Below are positions 10,526 to 21,019 of a DNA stretch of 64,000 nt, piece by piece. Where the stretch lies: NCBI GenBank assembly GCA_015345905.1, contig JADDTR010000026.1, forward strand, positions 248,001 through 312,000. Reading direction: 5' to 3'. The translations under genes and the position numbers were made by a program. How positions within the stretch are numbered: the stretch's first letter is position 1; every line of letters starts with the position of its first letter. Under the pieces are notes generated by a model. That model worked only from the letters and a program-made list of their open reading frames with translations. It had not been told where the DNA came from and searched no databases. The DNA is from Aotearoamyces nothofagi. Its lineage: Eukaryota > Ascomycota > Leotiomycetes > Leotiales > Tympanidaceae.

Positions 10526-11451
10526 TCAGAATGGCACATCCATATCTTCCACACTTTCCTCCTCCTTAGGCACATCTCCACATGTACTCTTAATAAACGC
10601 AACCAGTGCGCCTGCCATTTCTTTCCCAATCGGCACAAAGTGTCCTCCTGGGTGGTAAATTACGGTGTGTTTCTCACAAGCCTCGATGAGCGCCAAACAC
10701 CTACTTTCCTCTACAACACTGTCCAGGCTTCCTATAAAATTCAACATTGGTGTGCTAATCTTTGGCTTATAGAAGGCTTTATATATCGGATTCGGTGCAA
10801 AGAATCCTGAATAACTGACTGCGAATTTCAAAGGTGGATTGATTGGCTCTGTCGGCGAAGATGGTGATAAGAAACTTGATGGATATTCGATCGCCCCGTC
10901 AGCTTTTTCTGCAGCCGCGAACGCATCAATTCGACCAGATTCTAATAAACTTGCGACCAATGCCGCTACAGCAGCACCCTGACTGAATCCAATCACAGCA
11001 TCAATACCTCCAGCCTCTTTTATAACCTGCGCTACCGTCTCGAAGGCCTTGTTGATGCCAGCATACTCCCCGGTCCCAGGGTTATGGACCCACCAGCCAA
11101 AAGATTCGATCTCATCATCTTCGTTGACGGAATTTGGATTCGACGCTTCGAAGCCGGGAATGTCTGCTGGACGCAGGCGGATGGGCCCGGTTGGGTAGAA
11201 GAGCTGTACGCCGCCAGGATAGGATTTTAGAGGGCTTGCGGCTGTCGCGGGGAAGGCCTTGCTGAGGAGCTTTTCGAGGGCGCGGGTTTTGGCGTGGAAG
11301 GAGGGACCTGATTGCGTGTAGCCTGTCGGAGAGCAGTTAGAAGATGACTTGGACGGGCTCATAGTCTTGGTTGGAGAGGCATACCATGGAGCATAAGGAT
11401 TTTGAGCTTGCGCGGGGAGGAGGCTGAGGTGTTGGGAGTAGTGGTGGACAT
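10526..11451 (-). CDS. FSH-family serine hydrolase (alpha/beta hydrolase)
   Basis: Two exons on the minus strand (11451-11385 and 11322-10526), intron of 62 bp, 287 residues. The join restores the family opening K-I-L-M-L-H-G-Y-T-Q-S-G. The FSH1 family comprises small fungal serine hydrolases related to human OVCA2; substrates are probably short-chain esters, but this is not known for this gene. Catalytic residues visible: nucleophile Ser136 in G-F-S-Q-G, Asp223 in I-G-S-L-D-S-V-V, His250 in H-P-G-G-H-F-V-P. An in-frame ATG at 11553 would add 34 residues with an Arg/Ser/Phe-rich character that could be a mitochondrial presequence; I chose the start at 11451 because it gives the family's usual short N-terminus. 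Confidence 0.9.
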
Positions 11452-11553
11452 GTTGCGCGGCTTAGGCAGGCAGCGTCTTGCAAATAAGGAAGGCGTTGAA
11501 TAGGATGAGAAGAAAAGGTTAGATTTTGTTATTGCTATAAATCCATTGCGCAT

Positions 11554-11982
11554 TGCTGGTGGCGGGGGCTAAACTTCTGCTGGGCCATTTTGGATTGATA
11601 ACCATTCGGAGTTTATCGGCACGTAGAACGAGGCTAGCGTCTACTCAGCCTTGTGGGTATAAGGCTATCCAATGATAGAGCAGGTGAACATTAAATATCA
11701 CAAGGTCATGGAATTTATGTTTTTGTAGATATAACATATCAGCATCGCTTCCACGGAATTAATGGATGGAATGAGTTAATGTTTTGACTAGCTAAACAAT
11801 GGCCTCTGGCTGATAGTACGGATACTGCAGTTCTGATCGAGTTACAATTATCGATTGCGTCTTAATTAGATTTCTTTTTTCTTTTTCATTCATTTATGAA
11901 ATTACAGGCTTAGCCGCTCAGGAAGATGATTAATTTTCTTACCATTTTCTGATATAGCCTAGACTTGGCAAAAATCATTATA
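11554..11982. other. Intergenic between FSH hydrolase and 2EXR gene
   Basis: About 430 bp, AT-rich, with a T-run near 11870-11890. It includes the FSH gene promoter on the left and the 3' flank of the minus-strand 2EXR gene on the right. No gene is supported. Confidence 0.4.
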
Positions 11983-13098
11983 CTAAGGAAGAAATTGTGC
12001 TATTGCCATGACCGTAATGACAGGTATGGAGCCACCATCCTCAGAATTCATGGACTCTTTCAACTCTCGAGCAACGTCTCTTTTGATGAATGCACCGTAC
12101 GCTACTTCATCGCCAACTTTCTCTATGGTTACATCATCCCTAGCAGAATGAAGTATAGCTTGGGCATGTGCGTAACGCATCTTCTCCGCAATGCTGCAGT
12201 ACACATCATTAGAATATTTCCCGAGCCAAAGCTCATCGCCAACGTTCCTGTCGACGACAATAATCAGTGCCTGTAGCCCCACCAAGAGACGAACGATGTA
12301 GGCGCCAACATCACGTCTCATTAACCACAGAAGGCGGTCAATAGCAACCTTGCGGAGTCTGGAGAGGAAGTCTGTATCAAAGACACTTCCAATGGTGCGT
12401 GATAAAGATTCCGGAAAGTTGCGGATGACAATGGGCGAAATTCTTCCGAAATGGTAGATGTCATCCTCGTTTCGAAAATGGAGGATATCGGAATCCGGGT
12501 TTATGTCCAATGGATGAGCACGTAAGCCCCGGGGAGCATAATTAAAGCATAGCCGATATGCCATCAATGCTTGCTGTCGTGATTCCCGACAGACGTAGAA
12601 TGCCGTTGGCCGAGTAGGACTGCTACTGTAGCGTAGCTTTGCATCGTAACGTACTCTCAAGATGATATGGCGGGTCTCTGACGAGGCAAATTGCCAAATT
12701 AACAGGCGGAGTTCTGTGGGTAGAGATGAAAAGCAGGTGAAGCTTCGAGACTGTTTCAATTCATCCCTATGCTCTGCATTAAACCGGCAGCAGGTTCTGG
12801 CTCCGGAACCATTGTTAAGGAGCATTCTATCAACTGTCCCAGCTAGGTCACCGACCATCTCAGTCTTCTGAACGTCCTCGTTAGAACCTCCCTGTCCGGC
12901 AGTAAAAGGACTCCCATTTGTTACAGCGTCCGTAAGGATTCCAGCATTGGTTTTAAACTCTGTCCTACCACCTTTACCAAAGCCATATTTGGCCATGAGG
13001 CGTGCTGTAAGTCCCATTTGGCTCAATCGCATGGAAACCGGCAGTCTCCGATTCTTTGACCCTTGAGCGCCAAGTGTCTCTTCTCTGGGAGATGTCAT
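11983..13098 (-). CDS. 2EXR-domain protein
   Basis: An intronless frame of 371 residues on the minus strand. Residues 120-137 read F-T-C-F-S-S-L-P-T-E-L-R-L-L-I-W-Q-F, the F-box-like opening of the fungal 2EXR domain, and the following segment R-H-I-I-L-R-V-R-Y with P-T-A-F-Y-V-C-R-E-S-R-Q-Q-A-L fits the rest of it (C-R-E-S-R is a hallmark). The first 110 residues are low-complexity and the C-terminus is helical. 2EXR genes are numerous in filamentous ascomycetes and have no settled function. No signal peptide or membrane segment is seen. Confidence 0.85.
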   Translation of the reverse strand: MTSPREETLGAQGSKNRRLPVSMRLSQMGLTARLMAKYGFGKGGRTEFKTNAGILTDAVTNGSPFTAGQGGSNEDVQKTEMVGDLAGTVDRMLLNNGSGARTCCRFNAEHRDELKQSRSFTCFSSLPTELRLLIWQFASSETRHIILRVRYDAKLRYSSSPTRPTAFYVCRESRQQALMAYRLCFNYAPRGLRAHPLDINPDSDILHFRNEDDIYHFGRISPIVIRNFPESLSRTIGSVFDTDFLSRLRKVAIDRLLWLMRRDVGAYIVRLLVGLQALIIVVDRNVGDELWLGKYSNDVYCSIAEKMRYAHAQAILHSARDDVTIEKVGDEVAYGAFIKRDVARELKESMNSEDGGSIPVITVMAIAQFLP

Positions 13099-15210
13099 GT
13101 GGAGGAATGTTTAAATACGTAGGTTGAAAGAACTTCATTGGCAATTTTGGTTATCAATTAAATTTGATCTGTCTTGGCTTATCTGATCTGTAGGTCGGCG
13201 CTGTTATAGAATGAGCATGGGTTGATAATGAGGAAAGGTACTCTAGAGTATATCACATGATCTACATTGTGTAATGCCTGTAATTTTAGGTAACATGTTT
13301 CTCTGGTTGTAAGCGGGCCGCCCAGCGCGTCTCGATATGATAGGACTCTCTGATTCTTACGGATTTTCTCAGCTAAATGCTGCAATCAACAGGAATACTT
13401 TAGCAAGCCTTCTGATGCATTTCTTACTATTTATATTATAATCCCTGAGCATCACATGTTGTTGGTTGAAGCAACCTACAACCGTCGCTTATGATTGATG
13501 GGAGCTTTCGTTCCATTCATGATTTACAGTAGCTGACCGAACCCTAGTTGACGAGGAGCTATGCTCTCAAAGATTCACCCATCTAACTATATACTCTCTG
13601 ATAAATGCGTAGGACCTTACCTTTGTTGCTGTCATTAAGACCTTTCTAATATGACGACCCGGGTGTCCTCTGGACTATGTGACTCTCTGGTCGATGTGGA
13701 ACAACGTGCGGAAATGATTGAAAGCACAACTCCCGCGGATGTAATAACATCAGATCTCTACTAGATATGGGATAATACTATACGCGGCTTCTTTTACCGG
13801 CATTATGATGTCACGTTGATGATCAGTTGTGCATTCCTGACCTTCCCCCACTGGGCGGGGCTGGTACGAGTGATGATTTCGTTCGTATGCAAATAATCTT
13901 GCAGCGTGGATACGGAAACTTCATAAAATAATGTGTAGCTTGATCGCCACATACATTGCAGGTGCTGTCGGATAGATGCATTTTCAATATTGCTTTCGAA
14001 GAGGTGGCGATTGGCCTGCTTTGAATAGCATGCGAGGAAATGAATCATGCATCAACAGCAGGGTAATTTGGCCTAGGATGATCTCTTTTGGCTTCGAAAT
14101 TAGGGGATTTCTTCCGCTACCATCCAGCTGGACTTGAGAGAGGAGAGATTGACGTCGTTACTTGTTATATCCTAATTTCTATCCTATCTTTTCTTTTCGT
14201 TTTCGGAATCGCCATTTCTCATGTTGTTTTGGCGTCGTAATGGTGTCTTGCGCGGTATCACAGTGGGAGCGCATCTTGTACCATCCCACCGCAAGGATTC
14301 TGGTAGTCTACGAGATCTTCCCTAAGTAGGGTATCACTGCGGAGGGGGGTAATGAGCTTCAGGATACACCAATGGTCCTCTCACTTGTAAGACGCGGTGA
14401 GCTGTGGCAGCTGCACTCCAGTGCGCCCGAGGTCATAGAGTAACCACTTCATTCGCCATGTTTCCCGTCCCTCTCAGTTCAGAAACATCAATTTCAGCCT
14501 GGGAATAGAATTCTCCTTCCCTACGCCCGTGGGCTGGGGATCTGTTCCTTCTGTACCACCTGCATGCAGCCGTCTGCTCAGCCAGCCTGATATGGCCGAC
14601 GTTCCACTAACACAGCAGAGCACAACAGGTGCACTGAAGATGCATATATGTCTCGACAATTTGCGGGCACCAATGAATGGTAAGCTTTATTCATGTTGTA
14701 TGCGGAGGTATTCACGAAGAGCAAAGTCGATATGCATCTTGCAGAACACACCAAGTCAGATGTGGCGATCGGTTGCCTGTACTCAACATCCGTTGATATT
14801 GCCAGGCCGACAAAGTCAGCATAGCTGCGCTGCCACTGCCTTTCCCAAGTCACACATGTTCCCTCCTCTCATCACATCGAGTATGGTCTATTCAGGTCAG
14901 AGCAGATTATGGGCTCTAAGAGGTCAATTAGTGATGTTGCGTGTCTTCGAAATGTTGCAGTTGCACTTGGGCCGTGTTATGCACAACGGAAGCACCAAAC
15001 TACTGGAACTCGCTGGAGGAGGAGACATCCTCTGGACGACGTCACCGACTATCTGAGGGTCAAGTGTTATGACCGACTAGAAGTATAAGAAAGCACACCA
15101 TTCCACCTCCCAAGCTCGCCATTATCTCCCAATCTCTCAACAGGCTCACGAAGACATTCAAGCAACTATACGCGAAATAGTACTCCGACAGACTAGCCTT
15201 TCGATTCAAA
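13099..15210. other. Long gene-poor stretch (2.1 kb)
   Basis: No supported gene. A 175-codon plus-strand frame (14529-15056) and overlapping minus frames show no domain, no signal peptide and no splice extension. The last about 150 bp are the promoter and 5' leader of the cysteine-rich secreted gene at 15211. I found no terminal repeats or transposase remnant. Confidence 0.4.
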
Positions 15211-16201
15211 ATGTTGTTCACCAAGCTTGCTTTCGCTACTGGTCTCCTAGCCACGGTACAAGCCATACCAAACCCGTTCCATGTTTCAATGTCCGTCAGC
15301 CTAAATGACCGCAAGAGTTCCGCGATGGATGTTTGCTTGTTAGTGTGCTGGGCCGACGTGCCAACATGTCCTAGTGGCTGGGTAAGGGACACTTCCAGCT
15401 CTGGCGAGGAAGCATGGCTAACATTGTATTTGGTAGTATTCGAATAACGTCGGAGTAAAGCAGTCCAGTCTAGGCATTTGAGGCTACTACTAACTGAAAT
15501 TATAATGTAGAATGAAGATTCTCCATGCTGGACTTGCTGCAAGGCTCCCGAGGATAGTGCTTCCCATCCACCAAAAGTCCAGCATTCCTTAACGGCCCCC
15601 GTATGCTTGGCTATATGTTGGCCCGATACACCGACATGCCCCGATGGCTGGGTAAGAGACACTCCAAGCTTTGGCGAGGAAGCATGGCTAACATTGTATT
15701 TGGCAGTATTCGAATAACCAAGGGGTAAAATATCCTAGTTTAGGCATTTGAGTCTACTACCAACTGACATTATAATGTAGAATGAAGATTCTCCATGCTG
15801 GACTTGCTGCAAGGCTCCCGAGGATAGTACTTCCCATCCACCAAAAGTTGCCTCCAAGGTGTCACACAAGTCTCAAGCTGTCCAGACCGCCGATATCCCG
15901 ATTGCTATTAGCGTCTTTGAGAACAAGCCTGAGATATTTGATATCTGTCTGCGTGCATGTTTTCCAGAAGTCTTAACGTGCCCTGCTGGCTGGGTGAGTT
16001 GCCCTAATTCATGCTAACGAGGGAGTGCTAATAATGGCTGGTAGGATTCGAACAACTTAGGAGTAAAACATTATCGATATTTCTTGCAACTGTTAACCCT
16101 ACTGACCCTATTCGTAGACATCTGAATACCCATGCTGGACATGCTGCAAGACACCTGAAACTGCCAAAGAGATCAAGGGACATCAAAAAAAGGATATGTG
16201 A
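15211..16201 (+). CDS. Small secreted protein with three tandem six-cysteine modules
   Basis: Four exons (15211-15381, 15511-15651, 15781-15993, 16118-16201), all joined in phase 0, give 202 residues. A signal peptide (M-L-F-T-K-L-A-F-A-T-G-L-L-A-T-V-Q-A) is followed by three copies of a module: C-x3-C-[W/F]-x-[D/E]-x2-T-C-P-x-G-W, an intron, then x-x-E-x-P-C-W-T-C-C-K-[A/T]-P-E. Each copy has six cysteines and each is interrupted by an intron exactly after the G-W pair. Modules 1 and 2 are nearly identical in their second half; module 3 is diverged and precedes a short basic tail. No catalytic motif is seen. Secreted cysteine-rich proteins of this kind are often effectors or antimicrobial proteins in fungi, but function here is only inferred. 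I do not recognise a named family. Confidence 0.8.
15382..15848 (+). repeat. Tandem duplication including intron and exon (about 270-bp unit)
   Basis: Bases 15382-15578 and 15652-15848 are aligned copies with a 270-bp offset. Each holds a 129-bp intron followed by the exon start coding N-E-D-S-P-C-W-T-C-C. By eye the introns differ at about 18 of 129 positions, while the following 68 exonic bases differ at one. The duplication unit therefore carried a complete splice donor and acceptor and added a module without disturbing the frame. Confidence 0.85.
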
Positions 16202-16647
16202 GTTTGCACTATCAGTGCTCAGACCTGCAATCCTCATCCACCTGCTGTGAATCATTGGCAGTTGCTAACAAATCTCAAGGTAATTTCCGAACATTGGTAA
16301 ATGGCGGGCGCATGGGCTTCAACAGCACTGCATTATCGACTCGCCGGTGCAATTAACATGCACACAGCCAATGCCACTTATTGAGGGAACGAGTACGGGT
16401 TGGAGAGGATTCTTTTTACGCCCTAGGGCACCGACATGGAGCAAAGTTTTAGTCACTCTTTAAATTGAAAGTTAAGGCTAGTACTCAATGATATATGAGT
16501 GCTTCAATGATTTGATTATGCTATGCCTGATTCATAGACAGCAATCATGGGCTCCCGTAGAGACTGAACCACCACTAGCTATTGAGGATAACGAATGCCC
16601 CAATCTCTAGGAATTCTAACCACCACACACCTTTTCTCGTTTTCTCA
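16202..16647. other. Intergenic, nothing recognised
   Basis: About 450 bp between the 3' end of the secreted-protein gene and the 3' end of the minus-strand orphan gene. No coding frame or repeat is supported. Confidence 0.4.
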
Positions 16648-17262
16648 TTAACTAATTGACTCTATTGCTAGCATCTTGAAGTATGCGTATTTACGGTATG
16701 CTTTGTAGAGGTCGCCTGTGTCCTCGCAGCCCTCGAACCCAACGATTGGAAGGAATTCCATAGACGAAAGCCCCAGCTCAATACCCAACACTGAACGACA
16801 AACTGCCCTCATCTTATCTTTCGCGTGACGGCTATCCGCCGTGCAAAATTCCCCATCCTCTGCCTCGAAAATGATATCTTCAATGCGTGCTGGATAACTT
16901 GCAGTCTGACCCTCGGGGCTGAAATCTATGATCCGAATGACAAGCGTAGCCATCTTTGCACCACCGCCCCAGGAGCGGTGAAAATGCGTGAATATGATGC
17001 CATTCTCATCTGGGCCCTCTGAATAGATGAACCACAAATCTCGATAGCTGCACAAGCTGGGATGGAATCCGTTGGCGAGCCGTGAGAGGTCCCGGAGCGA
17101 GAGAAATATGACCCACTCGCAAATGGCTGCGTTCACGAAGGGCGTGTGGTGCCAGTGCCTGGACGAGACTCGAAAATCTGGTCGTTTCCCTATCTTCCCG
17201 TACTTGGACCAGTTTTCGATCTCAAGCTCCGATGATGTTCTCTCGGCAGTTGCGGGATTCAT
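16648..17262 (-). CDS. Hypothetical protein, 204 residues
   Basis: A single minus-strand frame of 204 residues with a well-balanced amino acid composition, many aromatic residues and several tryptophans (R-H-W-H-H, C-E-W-V, H-R-S-W-G-G-G), which is more like a folded protein than a random frame. It has no signal peptide, membrane segment or motif I recognise. It is not part of an obvious operon-like or divergent pair. It may be an orphan or lineage-specific gene, or a fragment of a longer gene. Confidence 0.5.
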   Translation of the reverse strand: MNPATAERTSSELEIENWSKYGKIGKRPDFRVSSRHWHHTPFVNAAICEWVIFLSLRDLSRLANGFHPSLCSYRDLWFIYSEGPDENGIIFTHFHRSWGGGAKMATLVIRIIDFSPEGQTASYPARIEDIIFEAEDGEFCTADSRHAKDKMRAVCRSVLGIELGLSSMEFLPIVGFEGCEDTGDLYKAYRKYAYFKMLAIESIS

Positions 17263-18163
17263 GTTTCGGTATTCGGACGACTCTGGATAAAGGATAAACG
17301 ACAGATATGGATGTTATTGCTAGCGATGATGGTGATATTTTGAAAAAATCTCCTTGTGGGAGTCACTTCCATTTTATTTTAAGATAACCACCGCTGCTAG
17401 GGCGTCGCTGAGCCTTTAGCATTGTGAAGATTATGAGAGGAAAGAGCGAGTGCCTCTCGTTGATGTGCACGAAAGTGCCCACCGGCTTCTAAGACTGCAG
17501 ATGCTTAATCAGTTAGCCTGTTTATTAATAATACCCTTATACAGATCTAGAAAGAAATTAGACTTCATTATCTGATATCCCTCTTGTTGTATAAGAGTTT
17601 AGGAGATATCAAACTAAGCAACGTCATTCTAAGATCGCAGTTGGTCATGGGGGAGCTTCAAAGCACGCGATAAAAGCATATTTGCTTGTCGTCACACCCA
17701 AGTAGCGATTAATTTGAGTATGTCCCTCATAGACTTTTGTCTATTTGCTATTGCAATGGATAATGGGAACTATATACTGCACACTGGTATCAAGGCCAAT
17801 ATAGACGTTTGGGAGTAGGCTGCAGCACTCCACTCTATAGAGTGGAGTGCTGTCATAAGAGTCTATAGAGCTACATGGAGTGTGATGCAGCCTATTTGGG
17901 AGATTAGGGACATAAAGCCGATTGGATGAAGAAACAGGGAAGTTTACAGAACATCGACCTCGACTTAGGGGTGATGGATATCTCACAATCACAATGATAT
18001 AACATTTTGAGATTTTTGAATATTCGTTAACTGGCAAGCTAGAACGAACCAACCGAAGTCAAACGATTGCGATTCTGCTTATTTTATGCGACTAAACGCC
18101 CCTTGAATTTCCCCGTTCTTTTGAAACCCAATCAGATGCCCTGAAACACATAAATAGCGCTTT
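17263..18163. other. Intergenic region containing a 30-bp palindrome
   Basis: About 900 bp without a supported gene. It contains the perfect palindrome at 17823-17852 and lies between the 5' end of the orphan minus-strand gene and the 3' end of the RBM5-like gene. Confidence 0.45.
17823..17852. repeat. Perfect 30-bp palindrome
   Basis: The left half CAGCACTCCACTCTA is followed immediately by its exact reverse complement, with no spacer. A partial echo of the same words (TCTATAGAG, GGAGTGTGATGCAG) lies about 10-40 bp downstream. Confidence 0.9.
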
Positions 18164-20773
18164 CTACTTGAGACTTTCAAACCGCTCTTTTGCTTTGTCT
18201 TTTGACTTCGTTACGAAATCAGCGTAAGAGCCTCTGGTAGATCTATTTGCTTCTTCGATTGCATCTCCGACCTTTCCACCTTGGGCTCCCAATCCCACGC
18301 CTTGGCTATAGAGCTCCGGTACTATTGCGTCCGTCCGACCAGTGCCTTGAGCTCCAAGTCCCTCGCCAGCAGTCCATCCCATCTTACCTAAAAGTGCGGC
18401 ACCTTTCGAGGGTTTAGGGACCAGGTCCTCTTCCTCTGGCGGCTTTGAAGGAGTGCTTGAATCTTTCGCTGCCTTGTTATGCTGTGCAGCTGGCTGTTTC
18501 GGTTGGTTGAATGCCTGACGTCGTTCCTTTGCTCTATCGCGATATGCCGAACTATCAGTATCATTGGGCGTTAAGCCGGATTTGCTAAGCTTGGCTAAAG
18601 CCTTCGCCACCATGTCCTCGTTAAGAAGGTTGTCACGATGAAGTTGGCTTACTCGCTCATGCTTGTGAATTTCGGCATCTGTCTTGAACTGCCGCGAGCA
18701 AAGCAAACAACATTTGCGGGTCATATCGGCAAAGGAACGAGAAGATGGTGTCTCTTCCGGCGGCTTGTCGAGCTTTGAGGATTCGGGTTGTGACTCGACA
18801 TCCTCAGGTTTGTCAGTATCTTTAGGCGGGAGACCATGCAACTCCGCATGTCTGTTGGTCCAGAATTGTAGATGAGGGGCTACCACTGTCTTACTACTCG
18901 ACGATACATCCTTTTCGGCTTTCCGCTTTTTGATCTTTACCTCACCATCCTTGCTTGCGCCAATTAACCCTTCATTTGCAGCAGCTAAAGCGAGCTTTGC
19001 ATTGATATTTTCCCTAGCTTTGGTCAAAGCTGATCGATCGTCGCGTGCAGTGGTCAGTTCGTTGACATATGCTGCTTCGTCCCAGTACATCAGCTTTATC
19101 GATGGGTTTGACAACGGACTGAACGCGAACTTGGCAAATTCAGGAGCAGGAGCTTGTAAGACAGGAACAAATACTCCTGCATGGATGTAGGAAACTAGGA
19201 CAGGTTTCGATGAGATGGTAAATTTATCCGAAGCATTGTATTTCGCCATCGCAGCTTGTGCATCTTCTACACTGCCAAATTCTGCGAAGCCATAACGCCA
19301 GCTGTCGTTACTTTTTCTGTCGCGAACTAGAAGTACACGTCTAAGCGATCCTTCCTTGGCACCAATATTGGCTTCACTAGAGGTTGATGTTATCTTGGTT
19401 TTCTTGGCTGGATGAGTATCAGGCGGCGGAAGAGTTCCTTTGTATAGCTTCGTTACGCCCTTAGCTAAGAGATCTTCATTAACGCCTGGTTCTAAACCTC
19501 GAAGTAGTAAGAATTGTGACGCTGTTTTGTCTGGGGATACATCACTATCTCCAGTCGTCGCAAAACCAGAGAAGGTCGACATGTTAGCCTGTTTGACAAC
19601 TCCAACGATTCCAGACGCAGTTTGTCCTATGATTGTCAGTGACCCACGTGATGTACTTGCACATATGGACTTACGGGTTCTAGGAGCATTGCACCTGAAG
19701 CATACGAGCCGATGAGAGTAGTTTGAAAGGTAGCACTAAACTCAGTCAATACTGCACTGGCATACTCTCACGAGGAAATACGTACAATATCACACTTCCA
19801 ATCGTCCTCACCCTTACCAGCTCTGTCTCTATCTTCTTTCTCTCGACTATAAGCGATGCGGACTTTCGTACCTTCGATATCTCCGGCCTGTGTTGGGTGG
19901 TAAGCGCCGTGCAATTGAATTGTAGGATAGTGGCGATCCAGGAACGCTTTCGCGTATTCAATAGCCGCGAACTGAGCAAAGGCGAATTGTCGTGATAGAC
20001 CTACAAGACATACAGTTAGTGGTGCTCAGCTCAAGGGATACTAAAAGCACTTACCCGTCTTTTTGTCTCTGATTAGGCGTACTTCGTCTAGGTTTTCAGC
20101 ATTGAAATTATGCTTCAATTCATTTAGAATCTGTAAATCCGAAGCAAAGGCCATAAAGGCCATTTCCTATGCTTAGCCAGAATTCCATATTCGTTTCTCA
20201 TTGAACACTTAGGCTGGTAAAAGTGTATGATGAAGGGCGCGTGAAAAGTATAGGGATAGGGTGTCCAACGTCTTCCTGAGTCATATTCAATGAAAGTCCT
20301 TCTAAAATGATGGTTCGGCTCGGTGGCGCCCCATAGAATGAAGATCGACCATGACTACGGCTGCGGCTCCTATCATACCCTGGCGAGCGATATCCCTCTC
20401 GATCACGGTCATTATACCGTTTTCTTCCTTCGCGTGGTGGGGACCCTGAGCCACTGCGGCGACGATCATATTGTGGCGAATAGCTGTTGTCATATTGCTG
20501 GCGATAATCGTGATCAGAAAGGTTGGAGTGGTTTATTCCACCAGATGTCTGGGTATGAGTTGGCGCTCTGGGGAGATCTTTGTATATTGACTATCAGCAA
20601 TGGCCCATAACACATTGACTACCTGACGCTCGATTACCCTGCCGCAAGTCCTGTTGGCCATGTTGAGGTGAGTTTCGTCGGTAATGGTCTTTAGAAGCCT
20701 GCCCCGCTGCGCGATCATCGTACATATCAGAATCGCCCTGAGAGTACGGCCGTGAGCTCTGTGGGCGATCCAT
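18164..20773 (-). CDS. RBM5/RBM10-like splicing factor (RRM, RanBP2 zinc finger, RRM, C2H2, G-patch)
   Basis: Six exons on the minus strand: 20773-20623 (or 20773-20638), 20577-20270, 20166-20055, 20000-19786, 19735-19675, 19626-18164; 769 or 764 residues depending on the exon 1 donor, both in frame. Domain order: an Arg/Ser-rich N-terminus; RRM1 beginning R-T-I-I-L-E-G-L-S with R-Q-F-A-F-A-Q-F as RNP1; a RanBP2-type zinc finger W-K-C-D-I-C-Y-L-S-N...C-F-R-C; RRM2 (F-L-L-L-R-G-L, W-R-Y-G-F-A-E-F); a C2H2 finger C-C-L-L-C...H-K-H...H; and a G-patch near the C-terminus (L-L-G-K-M-G-W, G-L-G). This is the architecture of human RBM5/RBM10, which regulate 3' splice-site pairing in the early spliceosome. 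The exon 2 donor is a weak GTTGGA, so that junction is the least certain. Confidence 0.9.
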
Positions 20774-21019
20774 TTGTAATATTTTATGTGATAGCTTACG
20801 AATCTCGACGGGTTCAAAAAATAACGAGTATGTGGCCGTCACGTCGTGGAATGAGTGCAAAAGTTCGAGGCGTGGGGAAGTTATCGAAACGATGTTTGCC
20901 AGAAATGCAAACAGGCACGTCACTGTACTGGCTCGATTTTGGTAGACACTGCGAGCCAACGGCAACCACGAAATCTAGGAGACTAACTATCATAGCCTCA
21001 CTTACTACCAGCTCTAAAT
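20774..21019. promoter_or_regulatory. Bidirectional promoter (RBM5-like / MoaE)
   Basis: 246 bp between divergent start codons at 20773 (minus) and 21020 (plus). No coding frame; no specific site recognised. Confidence 0.5.

Noticed and set aside
14529-15056. 175-codon plus frame in the gene-poor stretch
   Set aside because: Composition is cysteine- and histidine-scattered with no domain, no signal peptide and competing frames on the other strand.
15060-15662. 200-codon open frame antisense to the cysteine-rich secreted gene
   Set aside because: It spans the duplicated exon-intron units and stays open as a by-product of the repeat; it lacks a signal peptide or domain, and the plus-strand model with consensus introns explains the region better.
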